A program made the position numbers and the translations under genes. The notes under the pieces are model-generated. The model did not search any database and had not been told where the DNA came from. It saw only the letters and a program-made list of their open reading frames with translations. Source: an uncultured Clostridia bacterium (GTDB lineage Bacteria; Bacillota; Clostridia; Oscillospirales; Ruminococcaceae). Taken from it: a stretch of 64,000 nt of DNA. The DNA lies in contig CALZUA010000007.1 in assembly GCA_945829235.1 (NCBI GenBank), positions 1-64,000 on the forward strand. Direction: 5' to 3'. The first letter of the stretch is position 1. Each line of letters opens with the position of its first letter. Below are positions 16,382 through 24,983 of this stretch, piece by piece.

Positions 16382-17035
16382 ATGATTATCGAACCTGTTG
16401 CTCATATTGAGAATGATTTTAAGGAAAAATTTGGTATTCCGCGCCAAAGTGGGCTTTGTGATTTACCGTCAAAAATTGTCTTTGAACCAAAATTTCGCGA
16501 CAAAAACGCAATTCGCGGAATCGAAGATTTTTCGCATTTGTGGTTAATTTGGGGCTTTTCCGAGTTTGACGGGAAATTTTCGCCGACTGTTCGTCCGCCG
16601 CGACTTGGCGGCAACGTCCGAAAAGGCGTTTTTGCCACGCGTTCCCCGAACCGCCCGAACCCGCTCGGATTAAGCGTGGTGCGGCTTTGCGAGATTTGTG
16701 CGGACGGCACGCTTGTGGTTTCGGGCGCGGACCTGATGAACGGCACGCCCATCTTCGACATCAAGCCGTATCTCCCGTATGCCGACAGCGTTCCCGAAGC
16801 ATCAAACGGTTGGTCGTTGAGCGAAAAAACGCCTGTTCTCGAGGTGAATTTTCCCGATGAACTGCTGGAAAAAATACCCGAAAACAAGCGAAATTTCCTT
16901 GTTCAAATTCTCGCGCAGGACCCGCGACCGCAGTACCAGAACGCTCCCGAGCGCATCTACACAATGGCTTTCGCGGAGCGGCAGGTGAGCTTTCGGGTTG
17001 ACGGGAACACGCTTTTTGTTGTTAAAATCGAATAA
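16382..17035 (+). CDS. trmO: TrmO/TsaA family tRNA (N6-threonylcarbamoyladenosine-A37) methyltransferase
   Basis: A 217-residue SAM-dependent enzyme that methylates t6A37 in tRNA. It has the N-terminal beta-barrel pattern IIEPVAHIENDF, KFGIPRQSG, IRGIEDFSHLWLIWGFS, and the signature RPPRLGGN...GVFATRSPNRPNPLGLS. The C-terminal part (YTMAFAERQVSFRV) completes the family. The ATG at 16382 is preferred, with GAGGA about 11 bases upstream at the end of the GTPase-NYN gene; a TTG at 16364 would overlap that stop codon. The last plus-strand gene before a shared terminator. Confidence 0.88.
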   Translation: MIIEPVAHIENDFKEKFGIPRQSGLCDLPSKIVFEPKFRDKNAIRGIEDFSHLWLIWGFSEFDGKFSPTVRPPRLGGNVRKGVFATRSPNRPNPLGLSVVRLCEICADGTLVVSGADLMNGTPIFDIKPYLPYADSVPEASNGWSLSEKTPVLEVNFPDELLEKIPENKRNFLVQILAQDPRPQYQNAPERIYTMAFAERQVSFRVDGNTLFVVKIE

Positions 17036-17063
17036 AAAAGCACGGCTCGAAAACCGTGCTTTT
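17036..17063. terminator. bidirectional intrinsic terminator
   Basis: A perfect 10-bp stem (17036-17045 with 17054-17063) flanked by A and T runs. It lies between the converging trmO and DHH genes and serves both strands. Confidence 0.85.
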
Positions 17064-17067
17064 GTTT

Positions 17068-18000
17068 TTAGGAGTGATATTTATCGTAGTTAACCAGCTC
17101 GTCGATGAGCTTCGGCACCATCTCGTCCTCTGTTTCATCGGTAAACTGGCAGGTGCCGACCGCCATGTGACCGCCGCCGCCGTATTTCAGCATTGTGCTT
17201 CCGACGTTAACGTGCGAGGTTCTGTTGATTATCGAGTAGCCGACTGCGCAGGAGCAACCCTTGCCGCCCTTACCGTCAACTATCCAGCAACTCAAATTCT
17301 GCTCGGGGTAAAGCGAATAAATCAAGAAACGGTTGCCCGTGTAAATCGGGTTCACGCCGCGCAAATCCGTGATGATAACATCGCCCTCGATGCGCGTGTA
17401 CTTATGTACCATTTCCTTGAAAAGCTCGGTCTGCTCGTTGTACAGCTTAATTCTTTCCTTGATATCGGGCATCGCGAGAATTTCTTCCGTTGTCATATAA
17501 GAGCAACATCTAAGCAATTTTTCCATAAGCTGGTAATTGCTTATCGTAAAATTCCTGAATCTTCCAAGACCGGTTCTGGGGTCCATCAAAAAACCGACAA
17601 GAATCCAGCCCTGCGGGTTGAGGATTTCATCGCGGGTGAGATTACCACTGTCAACCTTATCCACGGCTTCCATTATATCGTCAAAGTTCGGGAACCGCTC
17701 TTTGCCGCCGTAATACTCGTAGATAATTCTCGCGCAACTCGGCGTAATGCGGCTTTCACCCTTGTATTTACCTTTATAACGGCAACGTTCTTCTTCACTT
17801 GAATGGTGGTCAAACCAAAGACCGCAACCTTCAACAAACGGCACGTTTGCCAAACAGTCGTTTTCAGTCACGGGGATAAGACCGTCCTGTAAATCCTTAG
17901 GGTGAGCGAATGTCCAGCTGTCAACAACTCCCGCGCTAAGCAAAAGCGCTCCGCAGGCAAGTCCGTCAAAGTCCGAACGGGTAATCAATCTCATTGCCAC
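17068..18000 (-). CDS. DHH/DHHA1 family phosphoesterase
   Basis: A 310-residue protein with DHH superfamily motifs. Motif I is RSDFDGLACG (residues 8-17), the DHH triad is in LWFDHHSS (64-66), motif IV is DKVDSGN, and a DHHA1 end carries KYGGGGHMAVG. Relatives cleave phosphodiesters or phosphoanhydrides in substrates such as cyclic dinucleotides, nanoRNA or polyphosphate using two metal ions. The substrate here cannot be assigned. It is soluble with no membrane part. A GTG start is used with GAGGAG 10 bases upstream; an ATG lies two codons later. It is a single-gene unit with its own promoter. Confidence 0.85.
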   Translation of the reverse strand: MAMRLITRSDFDGLACGALLLSAGVVDSWTFAHPKDLQDGLIPVTENDCLANVPFVEGCGLWFDHHSSEEERCRYKGKYKGESRITPSCARIIYEYYGGKERFPNFDDIMEAVDKVDSGNLTRDEILNPQGWILVGFLMDPRTGLGRFRNFTISNYQLMEKLLRCCSYMTTEEILAMPDIKERIKLYNEQTELFKEMVHKYTRIEGDVIITDLRGVNPIYTGNRFLIYSLYPEQNLSCWIVDGKGGKGCSCAVGYSIINRTSHVNVGSTMLKYGGGGHMAVGTCQFTDETEDEMVPKLIDELVNYDKYHS

Positions 18001-18041
18001 GATTTAATCACTCCTCAATCTCCAGAAATTGTGTTACTTCC

Positions 18042-18070
18042 ATTATATCACTTTTTGTGGTGAAAATCAA
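18042..18070 (-). promoter_or_regulatory. sigma-A promoter of the DHH gene
   Basis: Minus strand TTGATT (18070-18065), 17-bp spacer, TATAAT (18047-18042), about 40 bases ahead of the GTG at 18000. Confidence 0.8.
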
Positions 18071-18092
18071 CACTTTTTTTCAAAAAATGGAA

Positions 18093-20750
18093 TTATTTTT
18101 TTGTAAGTATACTTAAGCGCAGTTTAAAGCGGTCCATTCGGTTCAACTTTTTATCTGCGGCATTGAAAATGCTCTCGAGAAGCCGCGCAAGCTCAGCAAT
18201 TTCGGTTTCATCGGTTTCGCTTGCAAACGCCGCCTTGAGTAAGACATTTTTGTGCGCGGTTATCGGAACGAACAGCTTGTTTTCGCAACGCTCGTAGAAT
18301 TGCTCGGGGAGTTCACCGGCGGCGGGTGTAAGTCCGCAGAGTGCAAGCACCGCAAGCGTTTTCTCGTAAACAGGCTCGGCGCTTTCGCTCTTGTACAGCT
18401 TTTTGAGCGCTTTTCTCGCGTTTTTGTCGAACGATTTCAGCTTAACCGAGGTCAACACAACCGCGCCGATTACCAGCAAAATTCCAACAACCGTGAGAAT
18501 AATCGGTGACGCGTCAACGAGTGTATTTTCCTCGGGCAAGATTGGGTTGTTGGAGGAATTTTCGGTTGTGTTATCGGAACTTTGGGAGTTCTCGGAACTT
18601 ACCGTGCTTGAGTCGATATCGGAGCTGTCGGAGCTTGATTTTTCGCTCTCTTCCGAAGATGCCTCGGAGGACTCTGAGCTTTCCGACGATGACTCCTCCG
18701 ATGAGTTATCGATTATAACCGTGTTGGCAAGCGAACTGCTTGTCGGGTCGAAGGTAACCCAGCCGATTTCATCAAAATACGCCTCGCACCAAGCGTGGAG
18801 GTTTTTCGAGCGCAAAATCGCGTAATTATCGCCGTCTGTTTTTGGGGCAACAAACCCCGTGCAGTAACGCGCGGGAATACCCAGCTCGCGCAACATAAGC
18901 GTCATTGAGCTTGCAAAAAGCGCGCAGTGACCGCTTTTAACCTCGTTCAGGAAGCTGATAATCGGATTTTTCATATTGATTTTCGCGTCAAGCGAATAGG
19001 TGTAGTTGTTTATGAGAAAATCCGTGATGTCAAGCGCCGCCTTGTAGCCGGTTTTCGCGTCAACTTTTCCGTCTTTATATACATTATAAAATAGGTTGTT
19101 GTTTAAAAGATAGCGTTTGATGTCCGCTTTAATGTTCTCGGGCACCGCGAGATAGGTTTTGTAAACGTAATCCTTATAATCCTCGTAAAGCCCGCTTTCG
19201 CCAAGATAAGAGTCGAAAACCTCGTCCATCGGGTATTTTTCGCCGATAGTGTTCAGGTAATCAATCGTTTCAAGAAGGCTTTCGCGATTGCTTCCGGTGT
19301 AGTTTATCGGCGGGACAAGCGCGGCGCATTTTACCGTATTGATTTTTTCGTAATTATGGTTAACGCGCACCGAATAATCGCCGTAAACATCGAACATTTC
19401 GTTTTCGAAGAAACCGAACTCCGATGTATAAGACGGCAGAAAAACAACGTCCGTCGGGCAAAGATAATCGACAATTATCTCACTTTCGTTTATTCTCTTA
19501 AACGAGGAGGAGTCGGAATTTTCAACGTCATCTTTCCAAGCGGACTGCGTTTGCAACATCATTTGCAAAATTCGCATTTCCGCAGGACGATAAACCGCCG
19601 AAAGCCTGCTTTTTTTCCACAAATCGGGTTCGTGCCTTATCGGAGAAGTCCAGGAGTTTCCCGTGAACTCGATTCCGATATCGCCGCGAAGATAAACCTC
19701 GCTTGCGGGACTGCTCACCCGAAGAATTTCCTGATTGCTTTTGCCGGGGGAAATTATGTTGAGCGATGAATTTGCACCCGTTCCGTAGCTCGAAAAATAC
19801 TCGGAAACCGGTCCGTTTTCAAACGGCGAGGTTATGCCGGAGCTTTGACCGAGATTGTTCAGAAAGTTGTAGAACTCGCTGTAATCGAAGCCTTCCTTGA
19901 CGGGCGCAAAGCTGTTTGCGATAAGCGCACAAGCCGTGAAAAGCGCAGCCGCCCAGCAAGCCGAAGCGAGATATTTCGAGTAGAAAATCCCGTTCATTCG
20001 CGCGCGTTTAACAAAGGTTGACTTTGCCGCTTTGTTGCGGAATTCGCGTTCTTCCTTGCGGGTATCCGAGCGAAATGTGCCGAAAAATCCTTTCTTGATT
20101 GCCACGCCCTCGGAATAGGTTTTAGACAGCGAAATCGCGCCGGTGTACAGCGCAAGAGCCGGAATTATCCAGAAATTGAACTCGAAATTTCCCGCAACCG
20201 CAACCGGTGCGCTCAGCAAAATAAACAAGATAAACGATGGGTAAATCACGGGCTTTCGGAACATTGTCGCGGCAGTTATCATCGCGAAAATGCACGCGAA
20301 CGCGCCAACACCCAGCAACACTCCGTCCGTGCAGGGCGGGTAGGTTCCCAAGAGCTGAGCGTCCGTGTGGAACGTGAATTTCTCGGTATAGAACATCACA
20401 CCGTTCATTCGCATAATTATCAGGTCGGTAAAGTAGGATATGCGCTCCCAAAGGCTTTCACGGTTGAAAAATATTATAATTCCGCCGAAAAACACAAAAA
20501 TCGGTATCGCGATTTTCTTTTTCACCAAGCTGAAAACCGTGCTGAAAAAGATGCCGAAAAGCGCGCAAATTCCCGCCGCCGCCCATAAATTCACGGGCAT
20601 TTTGTATTCGACTATCAAGAAAAGCGCGGCGCACACGCAAAGCGCGGTGCAGTAGAGCGCCTTTTTCAGCGTCTGAACAAGCGCAGACGGCTTTTTGCCG
20701 TAATATCTGTCGTAAACAAGTACTATCCCCGATTGCTTTTTTGTTTTCAT
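18093..20750 (-). CDS. polytopic membrane transglutaminase (TgpA-like), with Ser/Glu-rich linker
   Basis: An 885-residue membrane protein. About six N-terminal hydrophobic helices (residues 30-205) and one near 265 precede a large extracellular region. The transglutaminase-like core follows, with Cys609 in SGHCALFAS, His652 in NLHAWCEAYF and Asp668 in VTFDPTSS, so the catalytic triad is complete. A Ser/Glu/Asp-rich linker (about 680-735), one more helix (about 750-770) and a cytosolic tail end it. This resembles TgpA/DUF3488-transglutaminase-DUF4129 proteins. It starts 21 bases after the tubulin-like gene and is the last gene of a three-gene unit. Its substrate is unknown. Confidence 0.85.
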   Translation of the reverse strand: MKTKKQSGIVLVYDRYYGKKPSALVQTLKKALYCTALCVCAALFLIVEYKMPVNLWAAAGICALFGIFFSTVFSLVKKKIAIPIFVFFGGIIIFFNRESLWERISYFTDLIIMRMNGVMFYTEKFTFHTDAQLLGTYPPCTDGVLLGVGAFACIFAMITAATMFRKPVIYPSFILFILLSAPVAVAGNFEFNFWIIPALALYTGAISLSKTYSEGVAIKKGFFGTFRSDTRKEEREFRNKAAKSTFVKRARMNGIFYSKYLASACWAAALFTACALIANSFAPVKEGFDYSEFYNFLNNLGQSSGITSPFENGPVSEYFSSYGTGANSSLNIISPGKSNQEILRVSSPASEVYLRGDIGIEFTGNSWTSPIRHEPDLWKKSRLSAVYRPAEMRILQMMLQTQSAWKDDVENSDSSSFKRINESEIIVDYLCPTDVVFLPSYTSEFGFFENEMFDVYGDYSVRVNHNYEKINTVKCAALVPPINYTGSNRESLLETIDYLNTIGEKYPMDEVFDSYLGESGLYEDYKDYVYKTYLAVPENIKADIKRYLLNNNLFYNVYKDGKVDAKTGYKAALDITDFLINNYTYSLDAKINMKNPIISFLNEVKSGHCALFASSMTLMLRELGIPARYCTGFVAPKTDGDNYAILRSKNLHAWCEAYFDEIGWVTFDPTSSSLANTVIIDNSSEESSSESSESSEASSEESEKSSSDSSDIDSSTVSSENSQSSDNTTENSSNNPILPEENTLVDASPIILTVVGILLVIGAVVLTSVKLKSFDKNARKALKKLYKSESAEPVYEKTLAVLALCGLTPAAGELPEQFYERCENKLFVPITAHKNVLLKAAFASETDETEIAELARLLESIFNAADKKLNRMDRFKLRLSILTKK

Positions 20751-20771
20751 ATTACCCCGTTAGAATTTTGG

Positions 20772-23054
20772 TTAAACGTTCTTGAAGATGTGAATACCGT
20801 GTTTTTTGAGAGAGTCGTTGACGTAGGCGTAACGCATATTTTCCCACTGATTGTAGTCCTTAAATCCGTCAAATTTCACGCCGCCTTTTATCTGAACCAC
20901 AACCGTTGCGTTGAACAACGGCGAAACGTTCCATATATAATTTATCCCCTGCCGCGAGGCTTTGAGCTGCGCGACATCGCCCTGCTTGATGTTTTTCGGG
21001 CAGAGTATCCTCGTGAGCGGCTGTTCGTCAAGCGTTGGCGTTTTCACGTTCACGCTGTCAAAACAGCTTTGGAGCGCGTCCCGAACCGAGCTGTCCGCAC
21101 CGAAATATTCGCAGAAATCGTTGTAACCCATCAGCAAAAAACCGCCGAAGCACCTTGCCGCTAGATTTACAATTTCCGCGGCAAACTGCGCGCCGTCCTC
21201 GCCGTCATCGAGCATTTTCATCTTCTTGAAAGCAAGCGTTCTCGTGGTTTCGGGAATTTCCTCGACAAGCTTGTCCAGCTTCTCGAGCACCTTTGGCGTG
21301 TTCACCTCAAACGCTTCCTTTATACAGCTTTCCTCCTCGCTTTCAAAATGCGCGAGAAACTCCGACGCGTTAAGCGAGAAAATTTTCACCTTTTCCGAGA
21401 GCGTTTTTTCCGAATACTCGCTGAGCCGTTCGTGCGCAGATGTGTAAAAATCCAGCATTGTATCAACGGTTTTCTGCTGTTTAAGATAATTCGCGTACTC
21501 CGAGAGCGATGAAATATACAGCCGAACCGCGTTTCCCGCCATCAGCGAGGGTGTGCTCTTGAGCTTGCGGTAATCGCTCTGCACAAGGCGTTCCTCGCGC
21601 AAAATTTGCTCGTCAATATCCTCTTTCTCGGTTTTTGTGCGTTTAATCAGCGCTTTCAGCTCCGACAGGCATTTGTTAACGATTTCGGTTGCGCAAAACG
21701 GACCTTTTTCAAAGTGATTAAGCGCGTCATCGCAGTCAGCGATAATGCTCTCAATCGCTTCGGGCAACACAATTGCCGCGCCTTCTTTAACAAGCCGCGC
21801 GTATTCCTCAACCTTTTCGTTAACGTAATTTTTGCTTGCTTCCGAGCCCTTTTTCAGCGATTTCATCGAGAAAAGGGGATTGTATTTCTCATCAAACTCA
21901 ATCTTCGGAATTGCTCCCGCGCGTGATGCAAGGAACATCGCATCGGGAGTAATTTTGCTGGTGCAGATGCCGAGTTGCATTTGACCAACGGTGTTTTGCT
22001 TGAGGTAACTGCAAAGGCTTGAGAACAGCTTTACCGACAGATACGAAACGATTTTCCCGAGCGGAATTTCCATTCCCGTGACATCGTAAGCCAGATATCT
22101 GAACGAGTGTGAGCCGCTTTGCCCGAGCATATTGTAGGACACAACCTTGTCCGCATCGTCGTCCTTTTTGTAGATAAACTCGCCCGCCGAGAGTATTTTT
22201 TCCGCGGCAACAGCAAGCGTTTTTTCGTAGGTTTTTTCCGCCGACGCAACATAGCAAGCGTTAAACGGGGGCTTGTCCGAGGTTATCTCGAAAGCGCCCG
22301 TGTACTTCTGCGAAAACTTGGCTTTGCGGCTCTGGAACGCGTCAAGCTCGCCCTTTGTGATAATCGTGTTCGCGTAATAATTCGCGAGGTCGCGCGCGTC
22401 CTTCTCGAAAAGCTGAGCAGTATCGCCGACAAACATCAGCGAGTTGATTTTCACGGGGAAGCCGGTTGTTTTGAACAGCGCCGTGAGAATGTAACCAAAG
22501 TCAACGACAGTTCCCCCGAAAAACGGGTCGCCCATATTGCCGACAACCGTTATTTCAAGCGGATTTTCGCTCTTGGAGAAATGGTTTATCAGCTCGTCAA
22601 GACGGTTGAGCAGGGTGCCTATGTAGTGAAACAGCGCAATTCTCCCGCACTGCCGCTTTTGCAGACCGTATTTCGGCACAGCGGGATTGTAGTTCTTCAA
22701 GCCCATATCAAACCATTCCAGCGCTTGCGGCGACAGAAGGTCGGGTTGGTCGAGGTAACGGTAGATTGCCTCCTCGGGATTTATCGCGATTTTTTCGCTC
22801 TCCGAAAGCACCGAGCCGCAAAACTCCGCGTTTTCAAGATATTCCTCCAAGCCAAACGCGAGATAGCGAATATTATCGGTTTTCGCGTTAAAGCGGTTTT
22901 CGGCGGCGTGCTTTGCTCTCAAAAGGCAATCAATGCCGTTTTTGCCGACGCCGATTATCAGCAGTCTGTTCATTCCGAGCATATTTTTTTCGCCGTCATA
23001 CAGCTTCAAAATCCTGTCGGGCTTGAGCCATTCAATTTGCTTTTGAATATCCAC
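20772..23054 (-). CDS. tubulin/FtsZ-superfamily-like protein (tubulin_2 or FtsZl-type), divergent
   Basis: A 760-residue cytosolic protein with no signal or helix. Its N-terminal half follows the order seen in bacterial tubulin-like (tubulin_2/FtsZl) proteins: LLIIGVGKNGIDCLL (31-45), YGLQKRQCGRIALF (129-142), and VVGNMGDPFFGGTVVD (170-185) where relatives carry a GGTGSG phosphate loop. Further on are FEKDARDLANYYANT and FNACYVASAE. The third motif is degenerate, so GTP binding is uncertain. The rest (about 430-760) is helical, with a possible coiled coil at 560-650. A GTG start follows AGAAGGT. It lies between a secreted lipoprotein and a membrane transglutaminase. Related families have been linked to membrane remodelling; this assignment is by eye. 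Confidence 0.55.
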   Translation of the reverse strand: MDIQKQIEWLKPDRILKLYDGEKNMLGMNRLLIIGVGKNGIDCLLRAKHAAENRFNAKTDNIRYLAFGLEEYLENAEFCGSVLSESEKIAINPEEAIYRYLDQPDLLSPQALEWFDMGLKNYNPAVPKYGLQKRQCGRIALFHYIGTLLNRLDELINHFSKSENPLEITVVGNMGDPFFGGTVVDFGYILTALFKTTGFPVKINSLMFVGDTAQLFEKDARDLANYYANTIITKGELDAFQSRKAKFSQKYTGAFEITSDKPPFNACYVASAEKTYEKTLAVAAEKILSAGEFIYKKDDDADKVVSYNMLGQSGSHSFRYLAYDVTGMEIPLGKIVSYLSVKLFSSLCSYLKQNTVGQMQLGICTSKITPDAMFLASRAGAIPKIEFDEKYNPLFSMKSLKKGSEASKNYVNEKVEEYARLVKEGAAIVLPEAIESIIADCDDALNHFEKGPFCATEIVNKCLSELKALIKRTKTEKEDIDEQILREERLVQSDYRKLKSTPSLMAGNAVRLYISSLSEYANYLKQQKTVDTMLDFYTSAHERLSEYSEKTLSEKVKIFSLNASEFLAHFESEEESCIKEAFEVNTPKVLEKLDKLVEEIPETTRTLAFKKMKMLDDGEDGAQFAAEIVNLAARCFGGFLLMGYNDFCEYFGADSSVRDALQSCFDSVNVKTPTLDEQPLTRILCPKNIKQGDVAQLKASRQGINYIWNVSPLFNATVVVQIKGGVKFDGFKDYNQWENMRYAYVNDSLKKHGIHIFKNV

Positions 23055-23100
23055 GATAATTACCTTCTTTGTTGAATTTTAGTTTAAATAGCAAATTATT

Positions 23101-24381
23101 TCAGTTAAGCGAGTTTATTTCAGCAATTGCCGTTTCAATTGCCGATATGTCAACGGGCGAGTCCTCGTTTTGCGCCAGCGGCGAGCCGAGATAAGCGGCA
23201 ATCACAGTGTTTGTTTCGGAATTGAAACAGTAATTCTCCTCGGGAACCGCCGTCAGTCCGTTTGCACGCATTTTCGCGAGAACGCTGTCCGTTTCTTCGG
23301 CTTCCGCTTGGCGAGCGGTTATTCTTCCGCAGTTTATAAAGCAAGCCGCACCCTTAACGTTTTTCGCGCCTTTTGGTACAAGAAAACCATCGCAACTTGC
23401 CGCGCAATAATAAATATCGCTTTCATCACTTCTCGGGATAGGAACAACACCGTAGGTTTTCCCCGAATCAATTTTCAGAAGCTCCTCGTAGCCCTTGTCG
23501 TCAATCAGCAAAAACGCCGCGCGCCCGTTTATAATCTTGTCGTAGCCGGTGAAATTTTCCGTGTTCATTTTTTCGGACAACTCGTTTTTCAGGAAATCAA
23601 AAACCTCGGTGATTTTTGCGCCGTTTAAGTTGCACACAAGCTGTCCGTTCTCGGACTTTGCAAAAACGGTTTCGCCGGAAGCCGAGATGAAGCCGTCCGT
23701 GATGTAATCGCCGTAAACTCCCACGCCGCCCATTGCCCCACAAAACGTTCTTGCGGCGCTGACAAATTCGGTTCTTGTCCACTTGTTCTCGTAGAACAGC
23801 TTTTCGGGGTCGGTTATCCCGAGCGTTGAAAAGCGCTCCTTGCAGTATACGAGAAAACGCGGCGCGGCGGTGACGGTTTCGGGGTAGAAGAAGTGGTTTC
23901 CGTTGTAGCTGTAATACTCGATGTACGGCGCGTATTCTTCCCATTGCGGCGCGCTTCTGTCGAGATATTGCGTCAAGTCCTCGTAATAATTTTTCGACAT
24001 CAGGTAAGGATAGCTGTTCGGGAGCTTGTCCGTGAGGTCGGGTGAACGGTCGGAGGAGATTTTCTCCGAAAGCGCATCCGCAAGCCGATATTCCGAACAG
24101 TACTCGCGAATCAGCGTTTCCGACTCCGAATAATCCGCGGCAAACGTCTTTTTGTAAAGCGAGAGCGCGTCCGAGCTTTTCAGGTCGCGCCGTCCGAGAT
24201 AGGTCAAAACGGGAGTGTCGGGCTTAATTTCGGGGTAATAGTCATCGAACGGCAGAACGCTTTCCGATGAGTCATCGACAATGTTTGGCGATAAATACGA
24301 GCTTGCCCCGTTTTGATGGGAACCGGCACTGCAACCGCACAAAAGCGCCGCTGTTGCCAGCAACAAAAGCCGCTTTTTCAA
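23101..24381 (-). CDS. extracellular solute-binding-protein-like lipoprotein
   Basis: A 426-residue lipoprotein (signal KKRLLLLATAALLCGC, lipobox Cys near residue 15-17). After a short Ser/Asp-rich tether it resembles ABC sugar-type binding proteins: SPDLTDKLPNSYPYL, YYEDLTQYLDRSAPQWEEY, LVYCKERFSTLGI, NKWTRTEFVSAARTF, INGRAAFLLID and YGVVPIPRSDE. No permease or ATPase is nearby; the two following genes encode the tubulin-like and transglutaminase proteins. A TTG start is used (24381-24379), supported by a strong AAAGGAGGAG site and a consensus promoter. It may be a sensor or ligand-binding part rather than a transporter component. Confidence 0.75.
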   Translation of the reverse strand: MKKRLLLLATAALLCGCSAGSHQNGASSYLSPNIVDDSSESVLPFDDYYPEIKPDTPVLTYLGRRDLKSSDALSLYKKTFAADYSESETLIREYCSEYRLADALSEKISSDRSPDLTDKLPNSYPYLMSKNYYEDLTQYLDRSAPQWEEYAPYIEYYSYNGNHFFYPETVTAAPRFLVYCKERFSTLGITDPEKLFYENKWTRTEFVSAARTFCGAMGGVGVYGDYITDGFISASGETVFAKSENGQLVCNLNGAKITEVFDFLKNELSEKMNTENFTGYDKIINGRAAFLLIDDKGYEELLKIDSGKTYGVVPIPRSDESDIYYCAASCDGFLVPKGAKNVKGAACFINCGRITARQAEAEETDSVLAKMRANGLTAVPEENYCFNSETNTVIAAYLGSPLAQNEDSPVDISAIETAIAEINSLN

Positions 24382-24424
24382 GAAAACTCCTCCTTTCCGA
24401 AAATTTTTACTTATAATTATTTTT

Positions 24425-24453
24425 ATTATACCACAATTATTGCATTAAGTCAA
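24425..24453 (-). promoter_or_regulatory. sigma-A promoter of the lipoprotein/tubulin-like/transglutaminase unit
   Basis: Minus strand TTGACT (24453-24448), 17-bp spacer, TATAAT (24430-24425). Intergenic gaps of 46 and 21 bases downstream, with no terminator seen, suggest that one transcript covers all three genes. Confidence 0.85.
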
Positions 24454-24491
24454 TAAAGTAAATACAAAATCTTCGATTTTTGCGATAACGG

Positions 24492-24520
24492 TTGACAAAA
24501 TATAGGAAATATGCTAAAAT
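24492..24520 (+). promoter_or_regulatory. sigma-A promoter of 24537
   Basis: TTGACA (24492-24497), 17-bp spacer, TAAAAT (24515-24520). It is divergent from the lipoprotein promoter, with the two -35 boxes about 40 bases apart. Confidence 0.85.
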
Positions 24521-24536
24521 AACAAAGGGTGATTTT

Positions 24537-24974
24537 GTGGAATATGTAATAGGCTTCGGGCTGGTTGCCGTGCTGATGCTTTGTCTGGGGTTCGGGTTTG
24601 GCGATGTGGCGATGCTGGTGATGTGGATTTTGGCAGGCGCGGTTGTGCTCACGGCGCTGTTTTTCGCCGCGGCGCTGTTCCTTCTCGTCACCTCAAAGCC
24701 TGTAAAAGCCGAGTTTCTCCGCCTTGACGACACAAAACGCTTTCCCGCCGCAGTTTACCGTATCGGTGAACAAGAGTTCCGAAATATCTTCCCTAGTGAA
24801 ATGATGATGAAAAAGAAGCTCTACGTTGAGGGGAAGAGGAAACGCGTGCTGAAAAGCAGGATTTTCGGATTTGTTATCGACGGAAACGCCCTCGCAACAA
24901 TAATTATCGGTGCGTGCGTGTTTATTCCGTCGGCTTGTGGAACAATAATTTGGATGACTAACTTTTTTCGTTAA
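24537..24974 (+). CDS. small membrane protein of unknown function
   Basis: A 145-residue protein. Two N-terminal hydrophobic helices (about 3-25 and 28-53) precede a soluble domain of about 65 residues rich in Lys/Arg. One more hydrophobic segment (about 118-142) ends it. The GTG at 24537 is chosen because AAAGGGTGA lies just upstream and the longer frame start at 24492 is the promoter -35 box itself. It ends 9 bases before the HD-domain gene, so the two are co-transcribed. No family recognised. Confidence 0.7.
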   Translation: MEYVIGFGLVAVLMLCLGFGFGDVAMLVMWILAGAVVLTALFFAAALFLLVTSKPVKAEFLRLDDTKRFPAAVYRIGEQEFRNIFPSEMMMKKKLYVEGKRKRVLKSRIFGFVIDGNALATIIIGACVFIPSACGTIIWMTNFFR

Positions 24975-24983
24975 GGAGATTTT

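Noticed and set aside
24492-24536. TTG at 24492 as the start of the membrane protein
   Set aside because: The TTG is part of a perfect -35 box, so it cannot be in the transcript.
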